From: WRIS01 sp050945135
Lineage (GTDB): Bacteria; Actinomycetota; Coriobacteriia; Coriobacteriales; Eggerthellaceae
DNA length: 42,338 nt
Reading direction: 5' to 3'
Assembly: GCA_050945135.1 (NCBI GenBank)
Contig: JBMNSJ010000016.1
Location: 1 to 42,338, forward strand
In this document: positions 24,400 through 32,975 of the stretch, piece by piece
How positions within the stretch are numbered: the first letter of the stretch is position 1
How the letters are laid out: each line of letters starts with the position of its first letter
Notes under the pieces: generated by a model
Databases searched by the model: none
What the model was told of the DNA's origin: nothing
The model's input: only the letters and a program-made list of their open reading frames with translations
Translations under genes and position numbers: made by a program

Positions 24400-24583
24400 T
24401 TTTTGCCTCTCTCTTCTGCTTGCTCGACCACGTGTTAGTCGAATCCGACCTCCACAATACCATTGCCGCAATCACGGATTGTTTCGATTCGGTCAAGATG
24501 CGTTTTATTCAGCTCGAAAGCATTTGTCATTTCGGAAGTTCTTCTCTTGGTAACAAGTCTCATGTTGTAGTGCATACATTTCA

Positions 24584-24589
24584 TATAAT
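24584..24589 (+). promoter_or_regulatory. -10 box upstream of the Tat-lipoprotein hydrolase
   Basis: A perfect TATAAT lies about 70 nt before the start at 24657, without a clear -35. A small hairpin, TAGGG-TTTAT-CCCTA (24624-24638), follows in the leader. Confidence 0.4.
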
Positions 24590-24656
24590 CAAAGAGCTAT
24601 CACATAGAAAGTACGGTGAGTCCTAGGGTTTATCCCTACAAGAACAGGGGTGGTTT

Positions 24657-26285
24657 ATGAACGAAAACGATTACAGCGAAGAAAGAACCAACGAACGAAG
24701 CTCGTATTCACGTAGAAGCTTTTTCAAAACAGCAGGAGTCGTGGGCGTGGGCTCAGCGGCAATTGCCGGAGCATCGCTTGCTTCGGGTGCCTTGGTCGGG
24801 TGCGCAAGCGAAGGAGGCAGCGCGAGTACGAACGCCGAACAATCGCAGGGAGGTTTTAGTCCGCTTTACTCCTCTGGCGTCGAAACTCTTGGGCAGACCG
24901 CGGCAAACGAAAAAGCCCAGGAAACAAGCTATAGCTCTGACAAAAAGGGCTACACCTATATGCAAGATGGCTGGCATTTTCTTCATATCGAAGGCGCGCC
25001 ACGAGTTCGTGGGCAGCAATACGGTGAACTCTTCGGCTCGCTCATTGAAGACACTATCACGCGGCAAAAAGACTACTTTGCAGAAGTTCAAGGCTACGAT
25101 TGGGACTACTTTAAAGCCGGCGCGCAAAGCATGTGGGAGGCAAGTATCGGCCAGGAATGGCTTGATGAGCTCACAGGAATCGTCGAAGGGTCTCAATCGG
25201 GAGGTGCAACTTTTGACCTGTGGGATCTTATCGTATGGAACGCAAATTCTGAACTCACTGATTACTGGTTCCCAAAGGTTGTCGATGACTACTATAAAGG
25301 CGAACCTGCTGGCGTAGTTCAGGCAGGAACTCCTGCAGCATGGGAACACAAAAACCATTGCAGCGCTTTCATCGCCACCGGTTCATACACCCATGACGGA
25401 AAGATTGTTGCTGCACATAGTACCTGGCAGACATACGAAAACGGACGTTATGCCAATGTGGTAATAGATATAGTCCCCGAGTCGGGACAGCATATCATCA
25501 TGCAAAGTAAGCCCGGTTACATCCACAGCCAAGCTGACTACTACCAAACCGAAACGCTTCTTATTGCAGAAACTACCATCGGGGCGTTCAAGGCTTACGC
25601 ACAAACCGGTATACCAGAGTTTTTACGCATCCGCCAGGCAGCACAATATGCAACTAACCTCGACGAATTCGTTTCGGTTATGAACGAAGGCAACACCGGA
25701 GGCTATGCAAATACCTGGCTTGTAGGCGACTTATCCACTAATGAAATCATGCGATACGAGCTAGGATTAAAGTTTTATAACGCTGATAAAACCAAGGACG
25801 GTTACTACGCAGGATTTAACGCGGCTCTCGACCCTCGCATCCGCACCTATGAGACAAAAGATGCCACCGTTTTTGCCAACGTAAAAGAGCCCAGCGGATC
25901 GCGATTTGTGCGTATCCCACAGCTACTCGAACAGCATAAGGGCAAGATTGATTTAGAGCTTGCAAAAGAGATTCTTGCCGACCACTACGATCCCTACCTG
26001 GGCGAAGAAGATCATCCCGGAGTGCGGAGTATTTGTTCGCATTACGATCGCGACCCTATGGACTATGGCTCACGCCTTCCCTATCGCCCACAAGGCTCGG
26101 TTGATGGAAAAGTAGGATCGACTGACACGGCTAAAGCTTTTAGCATCAATGCCCGATTCGGCAAAAGCTGCGGAATGCCCTTCTTTGTAGATGATTTTTT
26201 GGCTGAACAGCCGCAATTTGAGTTCTTGCGCGATTATCTTGTTGATTTCCCTGCGCTTCCCTGGACAGAGCTTAAGCCTCAATAG
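24657..26285 (+). CDS. Tat-exported lipoprotein, phospholipase B/C45-like Ntn-hydrolase
   Basis: A 542-residue protein with a twin-arginine signal (SRRSFFKTAG) and a lipobox (ALVGCAS), so it is exported folded and lipid-anchored. The core resembles the phospholipase B-like/peptidase C45 (acyltransferase) Ntn-hydrolases. HCSAFIATGSYTHDGKIVAAHSTW, with Cys235, fits the nucleophile normally freed by autocleavage. GGYANTWLVGDLSTNEIMRYELGL and SGSRFVRIPQLLEQHKGKID are further family-like blocks. The reaction would be amide or ester hydrolysis of acyl groups; the substrate (N-acyl amino acid, bile conjugate, lipid) cannot be read from sequence. GGGGTGG precedes the ATG. It stands alone between a dehydrogenase and a regulator. 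Confidence 0.82.
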   Translation: MNENDYSEERTNERSSYSRRSFFKTAGVVGVGSAAIAGASLASGALVGCASEGGSASTNAEQSQGGFSPLYSSGVETLGQTAANEKAQETSYSSDKKGYTYMQDGWHFLHIEGAPRVRGQQYGELFGSLIEDTITRQKDYFAEVQGYDWDYFKAGAQSMWEASIGQEWLDELTGIVEGSQSGGATFDLWDLIVWNANSELTDYWFPKVVDDYYKGEPAGVVQAGTPAAWEHKNHCSAFIATGSYTHDGKIVAAHSTWQTYENGRYANVVIDIVPESGQHIIMQSKPGYIHSQADYYQTETLLIAETTIGAFKAYAQTGIPEFLRIRQAAQYATNLDEFVSVMNEGNTGGYANTWLVGDLSTNEIMRYELGLKFYNADKTKDGYYAGFNAALDPRIRTYETKDATVFANVKEPSGSRFVRIPQLLEQHKGKIDLELAKEILADHYDPYLGEEDHPGVRSICSHYDRDPMDYGSRLPYRPQGSVDGKVGSTDTAKAFSINARFGKSCGMPFFVDDFLAEQPQFEFLRDYLVDFPALPWTELKPQ

Positions 26286-26295
26286 AGACGATTTC

Positions 26296-26339
26296 GCATG
26301 CGAGTGCGCTCCACCAATACGGGGCGCAAGCTCGCGTGC
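26296..26339. terminator. Long hairpin between convergent genes
   Basis: GCATGCGAG-TGCGCTCC (26296-26312) pairs with GGGGCGCA-AG-CTCGCGTGC (26321-26339): 17 pairs with two wobbles on the plus strand and a 2-nt bulge. It lies 10 nt after the hydrolase stop and before the convergent Crp/Fnr stop. It has no T tract on either side, so it is a hairpin barrier rather than a textbook terminator. Confidence 0.5.
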
Positions 26340-26377
26340 ACCCACTAAGCTCACGCCATCCTAGGAGCACGCAGCGA

Positions 26378-27022
26378 TTACAGCAATTCGAAATGTCTTC
26401 CTTTTACATCAATAAGACCCTCTTTGCGCATGGAGCCGAGTGCTCGTGAAAGAGAGGCTCTATCCACCGAAAGATAATCGGCAAACTCCTGACGAGAAAA
26501 AGGTATTTCGAACGAAGGAGCATCGTGGCGCATAGCCTGAGCAGATAGGTAAGAAAGCACTTTGTCATTAATGCTGCGCTTGCTAATATGCTCGATTTTT
26601 CGCATCAGTGCAATGTTTCTTTTTGCCATGCAAGCCAACATATTCTTAATCAGTATCAGGTGAAATGCACACTCTGACGAGCACGTTGTAATAATGCGCT
26701 TGTAATCAACCTGAAGAACTTCGACATCTTCAAGTGCAATCGCACTCATGGGTACTGCGGTGTTGTCTACGCATGCGAAAGCCTCGCCAAACAAACCACC
26801 TTCGCCAACATGCTCAAGTAGCGAACGATTGCCCCAATAATCCTCTTGAACTAAACTGATCGCACCCTGCACTACCACACCAACGTAAGATACCGATTCA
26901 CCCGCATGAAAGATGAAATCTCCTTTGGCATATTTCTTCTTTCGCGCCCCTAAGCACTTCAGCATGGGTGCCACATGTTCGACTTGAATACCCGCGAATA
27001 GCTCGCAGTTTCTCGTTGCCAT
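26378..27022 (-). CDS. Crp/Fnr family regulator divergent from nrfA
   Basis: A 214-residue regulator: cNMP-type sensor barrel (about 25-115; AKGDFIFHAGESVSYVGVVVQG, GEGGLFGEAFA), a dimer helix, and a winged helix (about 160-210; FSRQEFADYLSVDRASLSRALGSMRKEGLI). Several cysteines (6, 23, 84, 113, 117, 130) are scattered rather than forming a canonical Fnr cluster, so the signal (oxygen, nitric oxide, nitrite, heme) is not predictable. It is transcribed away from nrfAH across a 349-nt region that contains a perfect palindrome, the classic arrangement for a local activator of nitrite reductase. AAGGAGAG lies 6 nt before the ATG. Confidence 0.9.
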   Translation of the reverse strand: MATRNCELFAGIQVEHVAPMLKCLGARKKKYAKGDFIFHAGESVSYVGVVVQGAISLVQEDYWGNRSLLEHVGEGGLFGEAFACVDNTAVPMSAIALEDVEVLQVDYKRIITTCSSECAFHLILIKNMLACMAKRNIALMRKIEHISKRSINDKVLSYLSAQAMRHDAPSFEIPFSRQEFADYLSVDRASLSRALGSMRKEGLIDVKGRHFELL

Positions 27023-27371
27023 GTAAGGCTCTCCTTCCTCGGTTGCATTTGCGACATCTCAATCTTTGCACGGGCTAAGAGACGGGGTCAATCGGGATAA
27101 TCCCTCAGTTCGACAGCTGGTGACGAAACACTCCTGCGCAGAAAGCCGGCAGCTCCACACCGGTGAAGATGAATGGTATTTCTTGATGTTTAGCCTGCTT
27201 ACTCTCTGCAAGCTGGCACAAAAACCCTGCTTAGTGGCGCAAAAAACAAGCTTGCTCGTGATTAATGCAACAGACTTCATTAGCGAAACTTGTTAAACTT
27301 TGAGCTAACTGTTTATTCAATAAACAAGAGGAGCACCAATTTCAGGGGAAGTTCAAGGCGAGGAGAACCTT
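27023..27371. promoter_or_regulatory. Divergent control region of crp/fnr and nrfAH
   Basis: No gene is visible on either strand. The region carries the TGTTTATT-C-AATAAACA palindrome (27310-27326) close to nrfA. It also has an inverted AACAAG (about 27246) and CTTGTT (about 27290). Confidence 0.5.
27310..27326. promoter_or_regulatory. Perfect palindrome, candidate operator for nrfAH
   Basis: TGTTTATT C AATAAACA has 8-bp arms around one base, about 46 nt upstream of the nrfA start. It does not match the enteric Fnr box TTGAT-N4-ATCAA. Given the divergent Crp/Fnr gene, it is the best candidate for that protein's site. Confidence 0.55.
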
Positions 27372-28631
27372 ATGAAATGGAAAAGAAAACTAACTCTGTG
27401 GGTTGCGGTATTGTGTGTCATCACCGTAATCACCGGCATGGTTGCTTGCGCACCAAAAGCAAACGATCCAAAGGCTGAGCAAGCCGCCCACAACGCTGAG
27501 AAATTTACTGGGGAGCAGCCCGACCCAGATGAATTTGGCGTAGTTACCGCAGACCAATGGAAGGATATTTATCCTTACGAGTATGCTTCTTACCAGGAGA
27601 ATCTCGAAAACTCGCCTGATTCTGACAAACATAACTACTTAGAACTTTACCCCGCTCTTAACACCTTATATGCAGGATATGGCTTCTCGAAAGGCTACGA
27701 CGAGCCCGCCTCACACCTATACTCTTTAGAGAGCGTCACAAGCACCCCCCGCGTAAACGAAACAACCAAAGCGGGATGCATCACCTGCAAAACGCCACAG
27801 TTTACTGCAACGGTAAACTCGCAGGGCACTGATGTGTACAACCAAAACTTCTTCGAAACCGTTAGCCAATACTCTGAATCTATTAGCTGCTATAACTGCC
27901 ATGCAAATGATCCTTCAGGTTTTGCTATTGGCAACAAATTCTTTATTGACTCGCTAGGCAACGACGTAGGCAAGGTTCCTGTAGAAGCCCAAACTTGTGG
28001 TCAGTGCCACAACGAGTATTACTTCCCTGGCGGAGTTACCACCAACCCCTACACGGGGCTCGATCAAATGACCGCCGAAGCCATGCTTGCCTACTACGAT
28101 GAAGCAGGTTATTCAGACTGGACCTACCCCGACACAGGCACGCCTATGGTAAAGGTACAGCATCCAGAGTTCGAAACAATTTATGGTGGCGAGCAAAACT
28201 ACATGGCTAAGCTTGGCTACAGCTGCGCAGATTGCCATATGGGAACTGAGTACGCCGAAGATGGAAGCAAGTTTGTATCGCACAACTGGGTAAGCCCGCT
28301 TGAGAATCAAGAGCTTCTTGAAAATGACTGCATGGACTGTCACAAGGATCTTCCAGGGCAGGTAGCTGAATGGCAAAAGCAGTCAGAAACGAGAGTACAG
28401 AGCATCAGCTTAAAGATAGAAGAGCTTGTGAAGGTTATGAAAGAGCAAATCGCTTCTGGCGAGTTGACTGGCGATAAGCTGACACAAGTGCAAAAACTTC
28501 ACCGCACTTCCCAATGGTATTGGGATTACGTAATGGTAGAAAATAGTGAAGGCGCGCACAATCCTACGCTTTCTACCACAAACCTTGATAAGGCTGAAGC
28601 CGCCGTCGACGAAGCATTGGCAATGCTATGA
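27372..28631 (+). CDS. nrfA: Ammonia-forming nitrite reductase, cytochrome c552
   Basis: NrfA reduces nitrite to ammonium with six electrons. The 419-residue protein has a lipoprotein signal (GMVACAPK, Cys26), so the enzyme is tethered outside the membrane rather than free. The catalytic heme site is CITCK (Cys136, Cys139, Lys140), the hallmark Lys-ligated heme. Four CXXCH sites follow: CYNCH, CGQCH, CADCH and CMDCH. The C-terminal RTSQWYWDYVMVENSEGAHNP block is the family signature. The start is the ATG at 27372, preceded by GGCGAGGAG. Its stop overlaps the start of the NrfH-like gene (ATGA). Electrons would come from menaquinol through that partner. Confidence 0.96.
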   Translation: MKWKRKLTLWVAVLCVITVITGMVACAPKANDPKAEQAAHNAEKFTGEQPDPDEFGVVTADQWKDIYPYEYASYQENLENSPDSDKHNYLELYPALNTLYAGYGFSKGYDEPASHLYSLESVTSTPRVNETTKAGCITCKTPQFTATVNSQGTDVYNQNFFETVSQYSESISCYNCHANDPSGFAIGNKFFIDSLGNDVGKVPVEAQTCGQCHNEYYFPGGVTTNPYTGLDQMTAEAMLAYYDEAGYSDWTYPDTGTPMVKVQHPEFETIYGGEQNYMAKLGYSCADCHMGTEYAEDGSKFVSHNWVSPLENQELLENDCMDCHKDLPGQVAEWQKQSETRVQSISLKIEELVKVMKEQIASGELTGDKLTQVQKLHRTSQWYWDYVMVENSEGAHNPTLSTTNLDKAEAAVDEALAML

Positions 28632-29278
28632 GTGAGCCAAGCAAAAAGATCAAAAAGAGAAGGATTACCGTAGGGGTTCTCGCTCTTGTCTTAGTAGTAG
28701 CTGGCGCCGGCTTTTGGGTCTGGCATGAGCAGCCAAGTTTCTGCGGGGCAGTCTGCCACACCCCAATGGATCCTTATCTGGCTAACTACGATGCCGAACC
28801 AGGTCAGGCAAGCTTCGACAAATACGGAAATACCGTCGACGATGCCAATGCAATGATGGCTATCGCCCATAAAGACGAAAATGTTGCCTGCCTCAACTGC
28901 CACGAACCTACCATAGCCGAGCAGCTCTCCGAGGGAGCTCATTGGGTGTCGGGCGATTACGAGTATCCTCTCAATGAGCGGAGCTTAAGCGATTTAACCG
29001 AAGCTCGTGGAGCAACAGCTGATGAGTTTTGTCTTAACGAAAGCTGTCACCACGTAAGCTCAAACGGCACCGAGATTACATCTCGCGAAGACTTGACCGC
29101 TATCACTTCGCACTTGGCTCGTAATCCGCACGAAGCTCATCATCTCGAGGAAGACTGTGGAACCTGCCATAAGGGGCATCGTGCGTCAGTTAACTACTGC
29201 TCACGCTGCCACGACGACACCGAGTTGCCAAGCGGATGGATTGATTGGGAAACCTACGAAGAGCTACGCACTATTTAA
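28628..29278 (+). CDS. nrfH: NrfH-like quinol-oxidising cytochrome c, pentaheme
   Basis: A 216-residue protein with one N-terminal membrane helix (about 12-31) and five heme sites: CGAVCH (C39-C43-H44, CX3CH), CLNCH (88-92), CLNESCH (135-141, CX4CH), CGTCH (177-181) and CSRCH (191-195). NrfH takes electrons from menaquinol and passes them to NrfA. Typical NrfH has four CXXCH hemes, so the first and third sites and the total of five are unusual. The gene overlaps nrfA by 4 nt and comes after it, the reverse of the usual nrfHA order. It is a close paralogue of the protein at 12870-13607. It ends 8 nt from the convergent gene. Confidence 0.85.
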   Translation: MSEPSKKIKKRRITVGVLALVLVVAGAGFWVWHEQPSFCGAVCHTPMDPYLANYDAEPGQASFDKYGNTVDDANAMMAIAHKDENVACLNCHEPTIAEQLSEGAHWVSGDYEYPLNERSLSDLTEARGATADEFCLNESCHHVSSNGTEITSREDLTAITSHLARNPHEAHHLEEDCGTCHKGHRASVNYCSRCHDDTELPSGWIDWETYEELRTI

Positions 29279-29286
29279 CTCGTTGC

Positions 29287-30891
29287 CTACACTCTGAGTA
29301 ATTCGTCTCGATCACGTTCGAGCGCCCACAGGCTCTCTTCGAGTTCTTCTATCTGCTCTTTTGAGGCCTCATTATCGAATCGTCTTGAGATGAGAGCTCT
29401 GATTAGCCTGATAACGCTCACGAAATCGCAATCAAATGAGTGCGCAATTTCGATTTCCTCGCTGCGGTCGATGATGCACCATATGACATGGCTTTCGTGC
29501 AGTTCGTCATCTATAACAGGAATCGAAAAAAGCTCGTAGGTTTTATCTTGCCCTCCAAGGAATTCTGTCCGCATCTCATGAAGCGTCTCTTTTTCTAAGA
29601 GGCTACGCGCAATTATCTCGTCAGCGTCGCGTGTTTCCAAAAATTGCGCTTGTGTGATGCCGCGGTAATCAAGATAATAATCGCTTGCAAAAACCGGCTG
29701 ACTATTTTTATCGAAGAGCGCATAGCCGCAAGGAGTGTTATCGAAAATCGCACGAAGGAGTTCGTTTTCATCTACTTCTGACTTATAGGTCATGTGAGCA
29801 CGCATCTCTTTGAGATTCTCGGTTTTTACCATTGAGTCTGACAGCCTTCTAACCACTTCATTTGTCTTTGTGTCTTCTTGTCCTAGCGCTGTCTTCTCGC
29901 CTGACAAATCGAGCGTGACAAAACAGTCAACAAGGCTTGCGTCAAGCTGAGTGCCTTTGACGCGTCGAAGCTCTTCGAACGCTTCTTCTTGAGTGCGGGC
30001 TTTTCGGTAAGAGCGGTCAGTAGTCATCGCGTCGTAGGTGTCTGCAACTGCAAGCACTTTTGCACCGAGGCTTAGATGCTCGTTACCTAAAGCATCAGGA
30101 TACCCAGCCCCGTCGACTCGCTCGTGGTGATGACGCACGTGAGTGCGAATTCGCTCGAAACTCGAAAAACCCTCGAGCATGCCATCCCCGAACACCGGAT
30201 GCTCTTTCATGGCGGTATATTCCGCATCATTGAGCTTTCCTGGCTTGTTGATAATCTCACGCGATATCTCGACCTTGCCAATGTCGTGAAGAAGGCCCGC
30301 AATCGCAAGCTCGTCCACTTCTTGCTCAGGCAATCCCAGTCCTTCTGCAAGACGACGCGCATAGTAATGCACATGCCTTGAATGGAGTGCTGTATACCCG
30401 TCTTTAGACTCCAATATTTCAACCAGAGTTTTTAGGATGTCACTTAGTGCTTTGGTGCGCTTCGCACGAGCATTCATTACTGAACTTCGATCAGTCATGA
30501 TCTCGAGGATATACGTGCGTGATGCCTGGCCACTACCCTTTTCCTCTGGAACCGCTCCATCTGCTGCTTTTAGCTTAAGGGGAATTGCGTAATCATCAAT
30601 ATAGCGGACACAGTCATCTGGTAAAACATCTTTTCTGTGTATGATCTCGGGCTTCTTCGACTCAAGGGCAACCCTAACTGCGCATTGCGCACACGGTATT
30701 CCCTTATTTGAAATGTTGTAGCAAAGCTCACCAAGCGTCTCTTCTCTTGAAAGATTTCTGAGCTCTAAAAAGCTATCATTAAGAAAATGAATGCGATATT
30801 GGTCGTCTAAAACGATATACGCTATCGGCGTATTATGAATGAGCGCTTCGACGATCCTGTCTTGGGAGGATCGGTCAAGAGACATCTCCAT
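29287..30891 (-). CDS. PAS/HD-GYP domain signalling protein
   Basis: A 534-residue cytoplasmic protein with an N-terminal PAS domain (about 10-135), an HD-GYP domain (about 148-320) and a second PAS-like segment (about 365-480), ending in a coiled coil. HD-GYP domains hydrolyse cyclic di-GMP. The key residues are present: HD at 202-203 (LLHDIGK) and HHERVDGAGYP at 255-265. The first PAS domain holds a Cys cluster, C57-x9-C67-x2-C70 (CYNISNKGIPCAQC), which may bind metal or an Fe-S cluster or respond to redox state. No membrane segment. The ATG at 30891 follows GGGGAGG. It is convergent with nrfH, and a link to respiratory state is plausible but inferred. Confidence 0.88.
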   Translation of the reverse strand: MEMSLDRSSQDRIVEALIHNTPIAYIVLDDQYRIHFLNDSFLELRNLSREETLGELCYNISNKGIPCAQCAVRVALESKKPEIIHRKDVLPDDCVRYIDDYAIPLKLKAADGAVPEEKGSGQASRTYILEIMTDRSSVMNARAKRTKALSDILKTLVEILESKDGYTALHSRHVHYYARRLAEGLGLPEQEVDELAIAGLLHDIGKVEISREIINKPGKLNDAEYTAMKEHPVFGDGMLEGFSSFERIRTHVRHHHERVDGAGYPDALGNEHLSLGAKVLAVADTYDAMTTDRSYRKARTQEEAFEELRRVKGTQLDASLVDCFVTLDLSGEKTALGQEDTKTNEVVRRLSDSMVKTENLKEMRAHMTYKSEVDENELLRAIFDNTPCGYALFDKNSQPVFASDYYLDYRGITQAQFLETRDADEIIARSLLEKETLHEMRTEFLGGQDKTYELFSIPVIDDELHESHVIWCIIDRSEEIEIAHSFDCDFVSVIRLIRALISRRFDNEASKEQIEELEESLWALERDRDELLRV

Positions 30892-31161
30892 AAGCCTCCC
30901 CTTCCGTATTCAAGCCCGTTTCATACTACCTCAAACTTACGAAGATTAAGGCGGCCCCTGCTCAGATCTTCAAGAATTGAGCTGTCTTTTCATTTGATTA
31001 CGTCGCGCACGTAAGCGCTCAAGCGGGTTCTTGCATCATCGTTCGAGACGCTACCACAGATACCCCCTGCGAGCTAAACTGTTATTGAAATACATCGCCT
31101 TGCTTTCGCCGAAGCCTGCTTCGTGGCTACATTCCCTCAATCAGGGTGTATAGTTTGCTAC
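30892..31161. other. Divergent intergenic region
   Basis: No gene is visible between the HD-GYP gene and the transporter. TTACGT-CGCGC-ACGTAA (30998-31014) is a perfect 6-bp palindrome with a 5-nt centre, a possible operator. I see no c-di-GMP riboswitch. Confidence 0.35.
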
Positions 31162-32070
31162 ATGAATAATAATCTGAAAGCATATTCTGCGGCCTTTGCC
31201 TTCGCCTGCACAATTGGCCTCTCTTTCATGGCTATCAAGGTCTGCTTACAATACGCTTCTTCAATTGATGTATTAGCACATCGTTTTTTGATTGCAGGGC
31301 TTATTGCAATCGGAGTAGTTCTTGTCAAAAGAGAAGGTCCCAAGCTTTCATTCAAAGATATGCTGCCAATCTTTGGTTTGTCGTTTTTCTACCCCTTTCT
31401 CTTCTTTCTTCTTCAAACACTCAGCTTGGTATACATCGAAACGATTCAAGCTGGCATTATCCAAGCGCTCAGTCCTGCGCTGATTTTAATTCTTGCCCTT
31501 TTCGTGCTGAAGGAACGCATTACTCCTGCCAAATGTCTTTTTGTGGCGATATCTGTCGGAGGCGTAATCTTCATCTTCCTGATGAGCGGAGCACTTGAAG
31601 TATCTTACAGCCCTCTCGGAATTGCCTTGATCCTTGGAGCGACCTTCGCCATGTCATGCTCGACTGTTCTTACGCGAAAACTTACGCAAACGTACTCAGT
31701 GTTCACCTTAACGACCGTCATTTCGCTCGTCGGCTGCGTCATTTTTAGCGGGATTGCGCTCGGAGTCAATATTTCTCAAGATAGCCTGCCTCACTTTTTT
31801 GACGCTTTCGCCCATATAGATTACCTTGTTGCAATTTTGTTCTTGGGTGTTGCTTCCTCGTATTGCTCGGCTTTTCTTTCAAACTATGCGCTCTCCAAGC
31901 TTCAGGCTTCGAAGATGAGCGTGTTTAATAACCTTGCCACCATAATCTCACTTGTGGTCGGTGCCGTTTTCCTCAATGAGAGTTTTTACTGGTACCACGC
32001 CCTTGGCGCGCTCGCTGTCATTATTGGTGTCCTCGGTATGAATATAACTAAAAACTCAACAAGGGAGTGA
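31162..32070 (+). CDS. EamA/DMT family membrane transporter
   Basis: A 302-residue protein with about ten membrane helices arranged as two EamA repeats (about 8-140 and 155-295). Typical features are TIGLSFMAIKV in helix 1, ALSPALILILALFVLKERITP in the first repeat and NNLATIISLVVGAVFLNESF in the second. Such transporters usually export amino acids or other metabolites, but the substrate is not predictable. I prefer the ATG at 31162 (MNNNLKAY) to an upstream in-frame ATG at 31123, which would add 13 residues unlike the family N terminus; neither has a strong ribosome-binding site. The next gene begins 3 nt after its stop. Confidence 0.88.
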   Translation: MNNNLKAYSAAFAFACTIGLSFMAIKVCLQYASSIDVLAHRFLIAGLIAIGVVLVKREGPKLSFKDMLPIFGLSFFYPFLFFLLQTLSLVYIETIQAGIIQALSPALILILALFVLKERITPAKCLFVAISVGGVIFIFLMSGALEVSYSPLGIALILGATFAMSCSTVLTRKLTQTYSVFTLTTVISLVGCVIFSGIALGVNISQDSLPHFFDAFAHIDYLVAILFLGVASSYCSAFLSNYALSKLQASKMSVFNNLATIISLVVGAVFLNESFYWYHALGALAVIIGVLGMNITKNSTRE

Positions 32071-32073
32071 TTC

Positions 32074-32850
32074 TTGGAAAACAGCACTACGAGCATCGGT
32101 GCTCACAGGCAAAAATCTTGGCCCAAGCGTTTAGCCGTGGTTCTTTCCGTACTAGCAGCTATCCTCGTAGCTGCAGTCCTTGCCTTCCTCATCTATGCCT
32201 CTGATTATTATCATGCGCTCGATTCCAATGAGGTGTACGAAACATCGACGACAGAAGTAATGGTTGAGCACGAATCAAACTATCTTTCCTTTGGGCCTTC
32301 TGCGGCAGAGCATGCATTGCTATTCTATCCGGGGGCAAAGGTGGAATACCTCTCATATGCACCGCTCATGCATGAAATAGCTCAAGATGGATATTTGTGT
32401 ATAGTCGTAGAAATGCCTTTTAATCTTGCAATTCTTGATGTCAATGCTGCGGATAGCATCATGGCGCGATATCCTGATGTCAAGAACTGGTGGATTGGTG
32501 GTCATTCGCTTGGCGGCTTAAGTGCTTCACATTACGCTTCGCAAAACGCTTCCAAGCTCGATGGATTAGTTTTACTAGGCTCTTACTCGATTGATGATCT
32601 TTCTGATACCGAACTATCTGTTGTGTCGATATATGGCAGCAACGATACTATTCTCACATACGACATGGTGGTTTCTGGCAGAGAATTAATGCCCACCCAA
32701 TACAAGGAGCAAATAATCGAAGGAGGCAATCATGCCTATTTCGGAAATTACGGCGATCAAGAAGGTGATGGAAAGGCAAATATCACGCCTGATGAGCAAT
32801 GGAATATGACCGCAGATATCGTAAGCGATGAGATGGCAAAGAGTTACTAG
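32074..32850 (+). CDS. Membrane-anchored alpha/beta hydrolase
   Basis: A 258-residue protein with an N-terminal signal-anchor helix (about 19-43) and an extracytoplasmic alpha/beta hydrolase domain of the hydrolase_5 type. The nucleophile elbow is GGHSLGG with Ser145. The acid is likely Asp in YGSNDTILT, and the histidine lies in GGNHAYFGNYGDQ near the C terminus. It starts with TTG at 32074, supported by AAGGGAG at 8 nt, which overlaps the end of the transporter gene. Substrate unknown. Co-translation with an EamA transporter suggests a shared small-molecule theme, but this is inference. Confidence 0.85.
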   Translation: MENSTTSIGAHRQKSWPKRLAVVLSVLAAILVAAVLAFLIYASDYYHALDSNEVYETSTTEVMVEHESNYLSFGPSAAEHALLFYPGAKVEYLSYAPLMHEIAQDGYLCIVVEMPFNLAILDVNAADSIMARYPDVKNWWIGGHSLGGLSASHYASQNASKLDGLVLLGSYSIDDLSDTELSVVSIYGSNDTILTYDMVVSGRELMPTQYKEQIIEGGNHAYFGNYGDQEGDGKANITPDEQWNMTADIVSDEMAKSY

Positions 32851-32878
32851 CCGCTCTACCCTCCCCCGTAAAGCAGAA

Positions 32879-32911
32879 AACCAAGGTAGCAACAAGTGGT
32901 TGCTTTTGGTT
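32879..32911 (+). terminator. Hairpin after the alpha/beta hydrolase gene
   Basis: AACCAA/TTGGTT (outer) and AGCAAC/GTTGCT (inner, 32888-32904) form a two-tier hairpin about 30 nt after the stop. Only TTCTT follows, so termination would be weak. Confidence 0.5.
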
Positions 32912-32975
32912 CTTAGCCAAGGCTCGTATAATCAAAACAAGACAAACCAAGTCCTCTCGTTACAAGGAGCAGCTT

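Noticed and set aside
24753..25358. Minus-strand frame of 201 codons inside the Tat-lipoprotein gene
   Set aside because: It is a shadow of the coding strand: the plus frame has a Tat signal, lipobox and catalytic motif, while the minus frame has no start signal or known domain.
30892..31161. c-di-GMP riboswitch upstream of the HD-GYP gene
   Set aside because: I looked for the conserved GGxA and tetraloop-receptor pieces of the class I motif and did not find them.
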